The notes under the pieces: generated by a model
What the model saw: the letters and a program-made list of their open reading frames with translations, nothing else
What the model was told of the DNA's origin: nothing
The model's database searches: none
Assembly (NCBI GenBank): GCA_937890655.1
Contig: CALADT010000255.1
Span: forward strand, 1-7,555
Origin: an uncultured Mucispirillum sp.
Lineage (GTDB): Bacteria; Chrysiogenota; Deferribacteres; Deferribacterales; Mucispirillaceae
DNA length: 7,555 nt
Direction of reading: 5' to 3'
Translations under genes and position numbers: made by a program
Part shown: positions 1 through 7,358 of the stretch, piece by piece
Layout: the number at the start of each line of letters is the position of its first letter
How positions within the stretch are numbered: position 1 is the stretch's first letter

Positions 1-2
1 TA

Positions 3-95
3 TATATAAATTACAGTGATATAGATGATAAAGAATATAATGTAAATGATAGTGAAAGAAAATTTACTAATTCTTTTTATAATAAAGGAGAGTAA
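3..95 (+). CDS. C-terminal fragment of an upstream gene, probably the type III Mod methyltransferase
   Basis: The frame starting at base 3 stays open for 30 codons and ends at TAA (93-95); the other two + frames hit stops within the first 20 bases. The visible tail is polar and charged, ending in FTNSFYNKGE. No methyltransferase motif (DPPY or FxGxG) falls inside the window, so identity rests on context: in type III restriction-modification loci the mod gene normally lies directly upstream of res in the same operon, and the res start is only 6 bases past this stop. The Shine-Dalgarno of res lies inside the last codons, which suggests translational coupling. The 5' part is cut by the window edge. 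It could be another gene of the same locus; that it is the end of a real reading frame is more certain than that it is Mod. Confidence 0.55.
   Translation, partial: YINYSDIDDKEYNVNDSERKFTNSFYNKGE
84..92 (+). promoter_or_regulatory. Shine-Dalgarno for res, inside the end of the upstream gene
   Basis: AAAGGAGAG is a strong ribosome binding site. Its GGAG core (87-90) lies 11 bases before the ATG at 102 and overlaps the final codons of the preceding reading frame. This supports the chosen res start and coupled translation of the two restriction-modification genes. Confidence 0.75.
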
Positions 96-101
96 ATTTC
101 A

Positions 102-2741
102 ATGAGTGAACAATTTTTATATACAAAACTAGAAAATCTTAATGAAGCAGGAAATCTTCAAGAAGTGCCTGATGTTATAAAAAATAATTTATCAGAAAAT
201 ATAGAATTAAGAGAGTATCAAGAATTAGCCTTTAGCCACTTTGTAACATATTTTGAAAATAATAAATTAAAGAAAAATAAACAGGTGCATACACTATTCC
301 ATATGGCTACTGGTAGTGGTAAAACTGTTATAATGGCGGGATTAATTTTATATTTATATACTAAAGGCTATAATAAATTTCTGTTTTTTGTAAACCAAAC
401 AAATATACTTGAAAAAACAAAAGATAATTTTATAAATCATTTATCAAGTAAATATTTATTTAATAAAAATATAAATTATCAAGGTAATAATTTAAAAATA
501 AATATTGTAGATAATTTTAGCTCGCTAATATTAGAGAATGACATAGAAATATGTTTTACAACTACTCAAAAATTACATACTGATTTATTAAGCTCTAAAG
601 AAAATAGCTTAACTTATAATGATTTTGAAGAAAATAAGATTGTATTTATTTCTGATGAAAGTCATCATATTAATACACTCACAAAAAAGGATAGTAGAAG
701 TAAAACTGATGAAGAAACAAGTTGGGAATATACTATTACAAATGCGTTTAGAAAAAATAAAGATAGTATAATGCTTGAATTTACAGCTACTGTAAATTTA
801 AAAGATACGAATGTAGAAGAAAAATATAAAGATAAACTTATTTTTGAATATCCATTAAAAAAATTTAGGGAAAGTGGTTATACTAAAGATTTTAAAAATT
901 TTGCAACTGAAAGTGAATTATGGGATAGGGCTTTAATGTCATTAATAATTAGTGAGTATAGGAAATCACTTTTTACAGATTTGAAACTTAATATAAAACC
1001 TGTTATAATGTTTAAATCTAAAACAATAACAGAATCAAAAGAATTTTATAATATATTCTTTGATAAAATAGAAAACTTATCTATAAGTGAGTTAGAAAAG
1101 TTTTATAATAACAATATGCAATATGATAAAGAAGATAGCATATTAGATACAAAACAACTTATGACTAAAATATTAAATTATTTTAAAAATAAAGATATAA
1201 GCGAAACTTTACAATTACTATTAAGTAGTATAAAAACATCATTTACAAAAGAAACAAGCATTATAATGAATGGTGCAACTGATAATAATAAAGAAAATCA
1301 GTTATTAGTAAATTCTCTTGAAGATAAAGATAATAATATAAGGTTAATATTTGCTGTTGATATGTTAAATGAAGGCTGGGATGTTTTAAATCTTTTTGAT
1401 ATTGTCAGGTTATATGATAATAAAACAAATAAAGATTATACTACAAAGGAAGCACAGTTAATAGGTCGTGGTGCAAGATATTGCCCTTTTAAATTGGATG
1501 ATGAAAAAGATAAATTTAAAAGAAAGTATGATAATGATTTGAATAGTGATTATAGAATACTAGAAACTATGTTGTTTTATAGTCAAAATGATTCTAAATA
1601 TATAGAAGAATTAAGACAGGCACTGATAGAAAGTGGACTAGAAGAAGAAAAACGAACAGAATTAGACTATATATTAAAAGATGAATTTAAAGAAACGGAT
1701 TTTTATAAAAAATATTATGTATATTCTAATGAAAGAAAACCTAAAAGTAGAGAATATGTTAAAAGTGTTGAAAAAAATTTTATAAATAAGTCTATTTCTT
1801 ATACTACAAAAAATAATCAAGGCACAATTTATGATTTTGATGATAAAACAATAAAGGCTGATTATAAAGAAGAAATTAAATCATTAAAATTTAAAGAAAT
1901 AGATTATAATATTTTACTTGGTTCTGCAGAAAGATATTCTGCTTTTAAATTTAATGTTATAAAAAATAAATATCCTAATGTAAAAACTATGAGAGAGTTT
2001 TTAACATCAGAAGATTATCTAGGTAATATGACATTAAATATATATTATACAAATCAATTAAAAGGAAAGGATATTTTTAATGCTTGTGTTCATGGTTTTG
2101 ATAAAATATCTAGTTACATAACTTCAATAAAAGATGAATTTGAAGGAACAAAAGAATTTTATCCAAAACCTATAAAAGATGTTATAAAAGATAAAAAAAT
2201 ATATATAATACCAGTGAAAGAAGCAGAAGGAAAAGGTCATTCTCAAAATACTTGCAGTAATAAAGATTACGTATTGGATTTAGCTCAAAAAGAATGGTAT
2301 GTTTTTAACGATAACTATGGGACTAGTGAAGAAAAAGCATTTATCAGATATTTTTCTACAAATATAGCACCAAAATTAGAAGAAAAAAATTTAGAATTTT
2401 ATATTATTAGAAATGAAAGAATAAGTGATTTAGCTATATATGATTTTATAAATGGAGAAAGGTTTGAACCAGACTTTTTATTATTTATTAAAAAGAAAGA
2501 TTGTGATACATTTTCCATTAATCAAATATATGCAGAACCTAAAGGAGCACACTTAATAGAAAATGACCAATGGAAAGAAGAGTTTTTAAAAACACTGAAA
2601 GATAAAGTAATAATAAGTGAAAAATATATGGATGGTAACAAATATAATATTATTGGTTTACCATTTTTTACTGATAGTGATATTAATAATAAAGATAGTC
2701 AATTTAAACTTGCTATTGAGGACTTAATAAATAAAATGTAA
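102..2741 (+). CDS. res: Type III restriction enzyme, Res subunit (SF2 helicase plus PD-(D/E)xK nuclease)
   Basis: This is the ATP-dependent restriction subunit, which acts in the cytoplasm with the Mod methyltransferase to cut unmodified DNA. SF2 helicase motifs are complete: a REYQ element near residues 37-40, Walker A ATGSGKT (69-75), motif Ia around FFVNQTNILEKT (95-106), the DEAH-like box DESHH (185-189), motif III FTAT (227-230), motif IV around VIMFKSK (301-307), motif V AVDMLNEGWDV (418-428) and motif VI QLIGRGARY (452-460) with its arginine fingers. The C-terminal nuclease shows an acidic SEE (742-744), FEPDF with D791, and AEPKG with E812 and K814, so the PD-(D/E)xK site looks intact. 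At 879 residues it is somewhat shorter than EcoP1I/EcoP15I Res (about 970) but typical of this broader family. No frameshift or internal stop is seen. It is markedly more AT-rich than the genes after it, which hints at separate acquisition. A stand-alone helicase-nuclease is the alternative, but the closely spaced upstream gene favours type III. Confidence 0.92.
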   Translation: MSEQFLYTKLENLNEAGNLQEVPDVIKNNLSENIELREYQELAFSHFVTYFENNKLKKNKQVHTLFHMATGSGKTVIMAGLILYLYTKGYNKFLFFVNQTNILEKTKDNFINHLSSKYLFNKNINYQGNNLKINIVDNFSSLILENDIEICFTTTQKLHTDLLSSKENSLTYNDFEENKIVFISDESHHINTLTKKDSRSKTDEETSWEYTITNAFRKNKDSIMLEFTATVNLKDTNVEEKYKDKLIFEYPLKKFRESGYTKDFKNFATESELWDRALMSLIISEYRKSLFTDLKLNIKPVIMFKSKTITESKEFYNIFFDKIENLSISELEKFYNNNMQYDKEDSILDTKQLMTKILNYFKNKDISETLQLLLSSIKTSFTKETSIIMNGATDNNKENQLLVNSLEDKDNNIRLIFAVDMLNEGWDVLNLFDIVRLYDNKTNKDYTTKEAQLIGRGARYCPFKLDDEKDKFKRKYDNDLNSDYRILETMLFYSQNDSKYIEELRQALIESGLEEEKRTELDYILKDEFKETDFYKKYYVYSNERKPKSREYVKSVEKNFINKSISYTTKNNQGTIYDFDDKTIKADYKEEIKSLKFKEIDYNILLGSAERYSAFKFNVIKNKYPNVKTMREFLTSEDYLGNMTLNIYYTNQLKGKDIFNACVHGFDKISSYITSIKDEFEGTKEFYPKPIKDVIKDKKIYIIPVKEAEGKGHSQNTCSNKDYVLDLAQKEWYVFNDNYGTSEEKAFIRYFSTNIAPKLEEKNLEFYIIRNERISDLAIYDFINGERFEPDFLLFIKKKDCDTFSINQIYAEPKGAHLIENDQWKEEFLKTLKDKVIISEKYMDGNKYNIIGLPFFTDSDINNKDSQFKLAIEDLINKM

Positions 2742-2814
2742 GATATTAAAACTAGAATATTTATAATATAATCCAAAAAAATATGGAAAATATTTAACAT
2801 AATAAGGAAAAGTA

Positions 2815-2843
2815 TTGATTTTATGTTTTTAATTTATTAGTAT
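2815..2843 (+). promoter_or_regulatory. Candidate sigma-70 type promoter for the FapA-AAA-Trk operon
   Basis: TTGATT (2815-2820) and TAGTAT (2838-2843) each match 4 of 6 consensus bases and sit exactly 17 bases apart. Transcription would begin near 2850, giving a leader of roughly 28 bases that includes the ribosome binding site. The region is so AT-rich that chance matches are likely. Confidence 0.4.
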
Positions 2844-2855
2844 ATAGTGTAATAC

Positions 2856-2864
2856 TGTTATAAT
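2856..2864 (+). promoter_or_regulatory. Perfect extended -10 element TGTTATAAT, alternative promoter
   Basis: A TGn extension precedes a perfect TATAAT (2859-2864). There is no good -35 at 16-18 bases, although extended -10 promoters can work without one. Initiation would fall near 2871, inside the Shine-Dalgarno (2870-2873), so the transcript would have almost no leader. This weakens it compared with the site at 2815-2843. Confidence 0.3.
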
Positions 2865-2869
2865 TTATT

Positions 2870-2873
2870 GGAG
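2870..2873 (+). promoter_or_regulatory. Shine-Dalgarno GGAG fixing the FapA-family start
   Basis: GGAG lies 5 bases before the ATG at 2879. The spacing is good and supports this ATG over later in-frame candidates. Confidence 0.65.
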
Positions 2874-2878
2874 TTTTA

Positions 2879-4420
2879 ATGACTATACGCATTTCAGGTA
2901 TGCAGGATAAGCACAGGTTATCATTTGTAGCCATGAATGTTTACACGCTACCTAATGAAGAATACAGGGTATTACCTTCTTCAAAAGATGACGGAAGTTA
3001 TATTTTAGAAGTAAAAACATATAGGTCTATTGAACCTATAATACGAGTTACAGTGGCAGATAATCTACTTTCTGCTAAAATATCACTTTACCCTGGAATT
3101 AATATTGAAAGGAAAATAACATATCCACAAGTTATTTTACAGCTTACAGAAAAAAATAAAGTAAGCCCTGGGTATATTAATGAAAAAGCGTTACAAGATG
3201 CAGTTGACTTGTTAAACCAAGGCTATATAGTAGAAGATATAGAAGTATGTAAAGGCAGGCCGCCTATAAACGGTAAAAACGCAGTAATAGAGTATCTTTT
3301 TGAAAAACCAAATGTTAAGCCAAAATTATTAAGTAATGGTAAAGTAGATTATAGAGAGTTTACTAAATTTATATTTGTTAATAAGGACCAGCTTATTATA
3401 AAAAGAACGCCTGCAGATAAAGGTAAAGAGGGCAGAGATATTACAGGTAATGTAATAAAACCCATTGAGGGGGAAGATAGGCAGGTTGAAATAGTCGATG
3501 GTGTTTATGCAAATTTAGAAAAAACAGAATTTCGTGCAAAATATAACGGGCATATTATACTTTCAGGCAATACTATTTCAGTATTACCACTTTTACAAAT
3601 CAATGGCGATGTGGATATGCGTGTGGGTAACCTTCGTTTTGAAGGCACAATTCATATTACAGGTAACGTTCAAAGTGGTTTTGTTTTAGATGCAGATGAT
3701 ATTATTGTGGATGGTATTGTGGAAAATGCAGAACTAAAAGCAAGAAATACCATTGTTATAAAACGTGGTGTAAAAGGCATAATTAGTAAAGGTTTTATAA
3801 AAGCAGGTGGCAATATTTCCATAGGTTATTGTGAAAATGGTTGTATTACAACAGGTGGTGAGCTAACTATTGATAAATATTGCTATAATTCCATAATAGA
3901 AGCCAATACCATAATAGCAACAGGAAAAGATAGTATAATAAGTGGTGGCACAATTAAGGCTTTTTCATTAATAGATGTATCAAAAATAGGCTCAAGAAAT
4001 TCTGGTAAAATGGAAGTATCTTTAGGTTATTCCCCTTTACTACAACATAAGGCAGAAAAAGTAAAGGTAGAAATAAACCAGTTAAGTGAGCTTTTAGAAC
4101 GGATATCAGAAAGCCTTGCAAAAGTTAATATTAAAGATGATAAAGTTAAAAATAACCCAAAAGTAAAAATGTTACTTGATAGTGCAGAATCGTTTAAAAG
4201 GCGTTTGCCACTTCTTGAAAAAAAATATAATGACTTAAATTCCAAATCTGTATGTAATACACCAAAGATAATAGTTGAAGATACTATATACCCTGGTGTT
4301 GAAATAAAAATGCTAGGCATAAATAGAATTATAAAAAGTGAAATGACAAAGGTTGAATTTACATATAACGAATATGAAAGAGATATACTAAACAAGCCAA
4401 TAAAAAATAATGAAAATTAG
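2879..4420 (+). CDS. FapA (DUF342) family protein
   Basis: This 513-residue protein fits the FapA/DUF342 family (flagellar assembly protein A). The N-terminal module ends in a signature region with CKGRPPINGK (124-133) and, further on, KRTPADKGKEGRDITG (175-190), matching the family pattern of a GxPP loop followed by a GxDxxG-type stretch. Residues about 240-385 form short repeated beta strands with GG turns (GNV, AGGN, TTGGE, SGGT), as expected of a right-handed beta-helix, ending in SKIGS and SLGYSP. Residues about 388-455 are helical and charged, probably a coiled coil, followed by a small C-terminal beta domain. No signal peptide or membrane segment is visible, so it is probably cytoplasmic. 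In Vibrio vulnificus a FapA protein is needed for polar flagellation and binds EIIA(Glc); most family members are uncharacterised. No flagellar gene is in view, so that role is not shown here. It is first in an apparent operon with an envelope ATPase and Trk genes. Confidence 0.85.
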   Translation: MTIRISGMQDKHRLSFVAMNVYTLPNEEYRVLPSSKDDGSYILEVKTYRSIEPIIRVTVADNLLSAKISLYPGINIERKITYPQVILQLTEKNKVSPGYINEKALQDAVDLLNQGYIVEDIEVCKGRPPINGKNAVIEYLFEKPNVKPKLLSNGKVDYREFTKFIFVNKDQLIIKRTPADKGKEGRDITGNVIKPIEGEDRQVEIVDGVYANLEKTEFRAKYNGHIILSGNTISVLPLLQINGDVDMRVGNLRFEGTIHITGNVQSGFVLDADDIIVDGIVENAELKARNTIVIKRGVKGIISKGFIKAGGNISIGYCENGCITTGGELTIDKYCYNSIIEANTIIATGKDSIISGGTIKAFSLIDVSKIGSRNSGKMEVSLGYSPLLQHKAEKVKVEINQLSELLERISESLAKVNIKDDKVKNNPKVKMLLDSAESFKRRLPLLEKKYNDLNSKSVCNTPKIIVEDTIYPGVEIKMLGINRIIKSEMTKVEFTYNEYERDILNKPIKNNEN

Positions 4421-4447
4421 TAAATAAATAAGAGGCATTAGAACAAT

Positions 4448-6004
4448 ATGAAGAAGTTTACAGAATTTTTTGGATTTTATCAGGACCCATTTAAAAGAAC
4501 ACCTGATGTGGATTTTTATTATCCAACAAATATGCATTTAGAGGCGTTAGATACACTTTCTTACTTAATCCATTCTGATGAACCTTTTGCTGTATTAACA
4601 GGAGAGCCAGGAACAGGCAAAACCATTACTATTAAAAAGTTTTTAAACGAGCTTCCAAAAAACATTGTATCTGCATATATTTTATTTCCGAACCTTACTC
4701 CGGAAGAATTATTTATGGCAATATTAGAAGATTTTAGTATTCCTGTGGATAAAACTCTCACAAAAAATACTTTATTTGCAAAATTAAGGGATTTTTTAGT
4801 GGAAATAGGTTCTCAAGGTAAAAAAGCAGTTATTATTATAGATGAGGCACAAAACCTACCTAATGAAACATTAGAAGAGTTAAGGCTTTTATCTAACCTT
4901 GAAACAGAAAAAGATAAGTTATTAAAAATTATCCTTGCAGGCCAGCCGGAGTTAGATGATAAACTAAACGAAGAAAGCTTGCGTCAGTTAAAGCAACGAG
5001 TAACTTTATATGTTAAACTAAGCAATATAAAACAAGAGGATATAAAATCTTATATTTATTCCCATTTGGAAAAAGCCGGAAAAGGTGATATTAAAATCCA
5101 AAGTGGAGTAGTTAGAAAAATTGCAAAAGTAACAAAAGGTAACCCACGTTTAATAAATACTCTTATGGAAAGGACTATTATTGCAGCCTTTTTAGATAAC
5201 TCTCACACTATAACAGAGGAACATTTAGCAAGTGCAGTATCTAGTATAAACCATGTTATACCAACATATAAAAGAAAATCAGTTTTAAGAAAAAAACCTG
5301 TAACGTTAATTGCTATAATAGCTGTTCTTGCAGTAATAACAGGCTATTTAGGTGTGGATAAAATTATGCAAAGTTTAGAAAAACCTATAACTTATGTTCA
5401 CACTCAAATAGATAACGCAAAAAAACAAAACCAAGTAGTAGAAGTTGCTGAAAATAATATGGATAATAAGCAACAGGAAATAGAAAATAATAACCAGCAA
5501 CAAGAAGTAATAGTAGAAAAAAATAAAGAAATAGTAGCAAATAACCAACCATTAGAAAATACTATGGTAGCTAATAATAATATAAATACTAATGTTACTA
5601 ATGAAAACATAAAAACAACTACAAATACTACTCCAAATGTGGTAGCAGTGGAAACTCACGGCAGAAATGAAAGTAACAATATATCTAGTATGGCAGTTAG
5701 TCCTATTCCTAATAATTCCATAATTCCATACGAACCAAAACAGGAAGAAGTTACTGAAGAAATAGCAGAAGTGAAAGAAGAAGTTATAGTAGCAGAGCCA
5801 AAACCAAAAGATGTATTTATACTAGTGGATTCCTTAAATGTGAGAGCAACCCCAAACCTTGGTTCAGGTAGAATTACTGCATTAAAAACAGGGCAAAAAT
5901 TTGAATACGTTCAAGAAAACGATGAATGGGTGGAAATACGCCTTTCCCCTACTAAAACAGGCTGGGTATATAAACAATATGTCAGCATTACAGAAAGGCA
6001 GTAG
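4448..6004 (+). CDS. ExeA/GspA-like AAA+ ATPase, membrane-anchored, with C-terminal SH3b domain
   Basis: The 518-residue protein opens with the family hallmark FGFYQDPFKRTPD (8-20). The AAA+ domain has Walker A GEPGTGKT (52-59), Walker B VIIIDEAQ (128-135), a sensor-1 type LAGQPEL (163-169) and a sensor-2 region GNPRLIN (231-237). A basic stretch (275-283) precedes one hydrophobic span (about 285-302), predicting cytoplasmic ATPase and periplasmic C-terminus. A long Asn/Gln/Glu-rich, probably disordered linker (about 320-450) leads to a bacterial SH3 domain (about 455-515) with LNVRATPN, GQKFEYV and TGWVYKQYV. ExeA of Aeromonas, which helps the type II secretin cross the wall, has a peptidoglycan-binding domain in the equivalent place; MshM and DamX share related parts. 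A wall-associated assembly role is therefore inferred. The start is firm because an in-frame TAG (4439-4441) lies just upstream. The nearest ribosome site is AGAGG (4431-4435), at a rather long 12-base spacing. It follows the FapA-family gene by 27 bases. Confidence 0.88.
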   Translation: MKKFTEFFGFYQDPFKRTPDVDFYYPTNMHLEALDTLSYLIHSDEPFAVLTGEPGTGKTITIKKFLNELPKNIVSAYILFPNLTPEELFMAILEDFSIPVDKTLTKNTLFAKLRDFLVEIGSQGKKAVIIIDEAQNLPNETLEELRLLSNLETEKDKLLKIILAGQPELDDKLNEESLRQLKQRVTLYVKLSNIKQEDIKSYIYSHLEKAGKGDIKIQSGVVRKIAKVTKGNPRLINTLMERTIIAAFLDNSHTITEEHLASAVSSINHVIPTYKRKSVLRKKPVTLIAIIAVLAVITGYLGVDKIMQSLEKPITYVHTQIDNAKKQNQVVEVAENNMDNKQQEIENNNQQQEVIVEKNKEIVANNQPLENTMVANNNINTNVTNENIKTTTNTTPNVVAVETHGRNESNNISSMAVSPIPNNSIIPYEPKQEEVTEEIAEVKEEVIVAEPKPKDVFILVDSLNVRATPNLGSGRITALKTGQKFEYVQENDEWVEIRLSPTKTGWVYKQYVSITERQ

Positions 6005-6007
6005 AGG
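6003..6007 (+). promoter_or_regulatory. Shine-Dalgarno AGAGG supporting the GTG start of trkA
   Basis: AGAGG overlaps the TAG stop (6002-6004) of the AAA+ gene and lies 7 bases before GTG at 6015. This placement supports the GTG start, which opens directly on the first beta strand of the Rossmann fold, and suggests coupled translation. Confidence 0.65.
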
Positions 6008-6014
6008 TTAGAAA

Positions 6015-7358
6015 GTGAATATTGTTATTGTTGGTGCTGGAGAAGTTGGAACCCATATTGCATCACAGCTTGTAGCAGAACAAAAAGATGTGGTTATAAT
6101 AGAAAAAGACCCTGAAGCGGCATCAAAAGCATCTTACGCATTAGATTGCCTTGTTATTACAGGGGAAGGTTCTAATGTGGAAATACTAAAACAAGCAGGA
6201 GCAGATAAGGCAGATATTTTTATTGCAGCTACAAGTATTGATGAAGTTAATATGATATCATGTTTTGTAGCAGGTAGCACTTTTAATACAAAAGTAAAAA
6301 TAGCAAGAGTTAGAAATGTGGACTATTCTAACAGTGGTTTACTTAAAAATACAGCCATAGGCATTGATTTTGTAGTAAACCCAGAAAGCGAGGCAGCTTT
6401 TGATATTGTGCAAACGGTGTTACATGGTGCTTCTAGTGGCATTTATGCTTTTCAAGGGACAACAGCCCAACTCCGTGATTTTTTAGTTCAAGAAGATAGC
6501 CCATTTAATGGTGTATTAGTAAAAGATATAAGAACAATCATAGACCAAACCTTTATTATTGCAGGTGTAGTGCGTGATGAAGAATTACACATCCCAAAAG
6601 GTGATTTCCAGATAAAAGCAGGGGACCATTTATATATTACAGCTTTAGGTAAATCCTTTAATAAAATACTTGCAAAAGCGGGTATATCAAGAGAGAAACT
6701 AAAAAGAATAGTTATAGTAGGTGGTGGTTTAATAGGAAAGCATGTGGCATCTATGCTTATTGAAGACGGTAAAGATTTAAGAATAATAGAAAAAGATTAC
6801 GATAAATGTAAAGAGTTATCATCTTTATTCCCTGAGGCTACTATTATTAATGGTAATATATCAGATAACGATGTTTTTGAAGAAGAAAATATTGCATATA
6901 CTGATGCTATTATTACCACAACCCAAAGCGAAGAATTAAATATTCTTGCAGGGGTATATGCAAAAAGTAAAGGTGTAAAACGTGCCGTTGCTTTAATAGA
7001 TAAATTAAATTATATATCACTTGCCACTAATTTAGGAATAGATTCTTGTATTAGTGCTAAAATGAGTTCTGTTGATGCTATCTTAAAATATATTCGTAAA
7101 GGTAACATTAAAAACGTATATACAGTTTTTGAAGGTCAAGCAGAAGTTATAGAATTTGTAGTAACTTCTGGACTTGAAATAATTGGTAAAAAAGTTATGG
7201 ATTTAAAACTTCCCACAGGCTGTTTAATTATAGCAGTGCAACGTGGCAAGAAAACTATTATTCCAACAGGTTCATTTGAAATAGAATCAGGGGATAGTGT
7301 TATAACATTTGCTTCCCATGAAGAAATAGAAAAAGTGGAGGCTGTATTTAGTGCATGA
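6015..7358 (+). CDS. trkA: Trk potassium uptake system, NAD-binding regulatory subunit TrkA
   Basis: TrkA is the cytoplasmic gating subunit that binds the TrkH channel and responds to nucleotides such as NAD(H) and ATP/ADP. The 447-residue protein shows the classic tandem layout: RCK_N (1 to about 120) with GAGEVG (7-12), RCK_C (about 140-215), a second RCK_N (231 to about 350) with GGGLIG (236-241), and a second RCK_C (about 365-445). Both Rossmann folds keep the acidic residue at the end of the second strand (E30 in VVIIEKD, E259 in RIIEKD) that favours NAD(H) over NADP. Length is close to E. coli TrkA (458). It begins with GTG, and MNIVIVGAGEVG is the expected family N-terminus. It follows the AAA+ gene by 10 bases and overlaps trkH by 4 bases, so stoichiometric coupled expression with the channel is likely. 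Confidence 0.95.
   Translation: MNIVIVGAGEVGTHIASQLVAEQKDVVIIEKDPEAASKASYALDCLVITGEGSNVEILKQAGADKADIFIAATSIDEVNMISCFVAGSTFNTKVKIARVRNVDYSNSGLLKNTAIGIDFVVNPESEAAFDIVQTVLHGASSGIYAFQGTTAQLRDFLVQEDSPFNGVLVKDIRTIIDQTFIIAGVVRDEELHIPKGDFQIKAGDHLYITALGKSFNKILAKAGISREKLKRIVIVGGGLIGKHVASMLIEDGKDLRIIEKDYDKCKELSSLFPEATIINGNISDNDVFEEENIAYTDAIITTTQSEELNILAGVYAKSKGVKRAVALIDKLNYISLATNLGIDSCISAKMSSVDAILKYIRKGNIKNVYTVFEGQAEVIEFVVTSGLEIIGKKVMDLKLPTGCLIIAVQRGKKTIIPTGSFEIESGDSVITFASHEEIEKVEAVFSA

Noticed and set aside
2743..2760. Inverted repeat ATATT...AATAT directly after the res stop
   Set aside because: It has only five A-T pairs around an 8-base loop, with no T run after it; no better than chance.
2779..2795. 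Hairpin AAATAT-GGAAA-ATATTT after res, as a terminator
   Set aside because: The stem is six A-T pairs with no G-C pair and is not followed by a T tract. It would be too weak for an intrinsic terminator on the + strand and is expected by chance in such AT-rich DNA.
4027..4395. 122-codon open frame on the - strand within the FapA-family gene
   Set aside because: It is antisense to a well-recognised coding region. Its Phe/Ser/Leu-rich product is what the complement of AT-rich Lys/Glu-rich coding sequence gives, and it matches no family I know.
4561..4761. 66-codon open frame on the - strand within the AAA+ domain
   Set aside because: It lies opposite the Walker A region of a clear AAA+ gene and has no recognisable protein features.
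5450..5600. AAT/CAA-rich tract as a possible phase-variable DNA repeat
   Set aside because: The bases do not form a perfect tandem repeat of fixed unit; it is irregular low-complexity coding sequence.
5404..5610. 68-codon open frame on the - strand encoding a hydrophobic peptide
   Set aside because: It is the complement of the Asn/Gln/Glu-rich linker; the hydrophobic, membrane-like look is a by-product of that composition.
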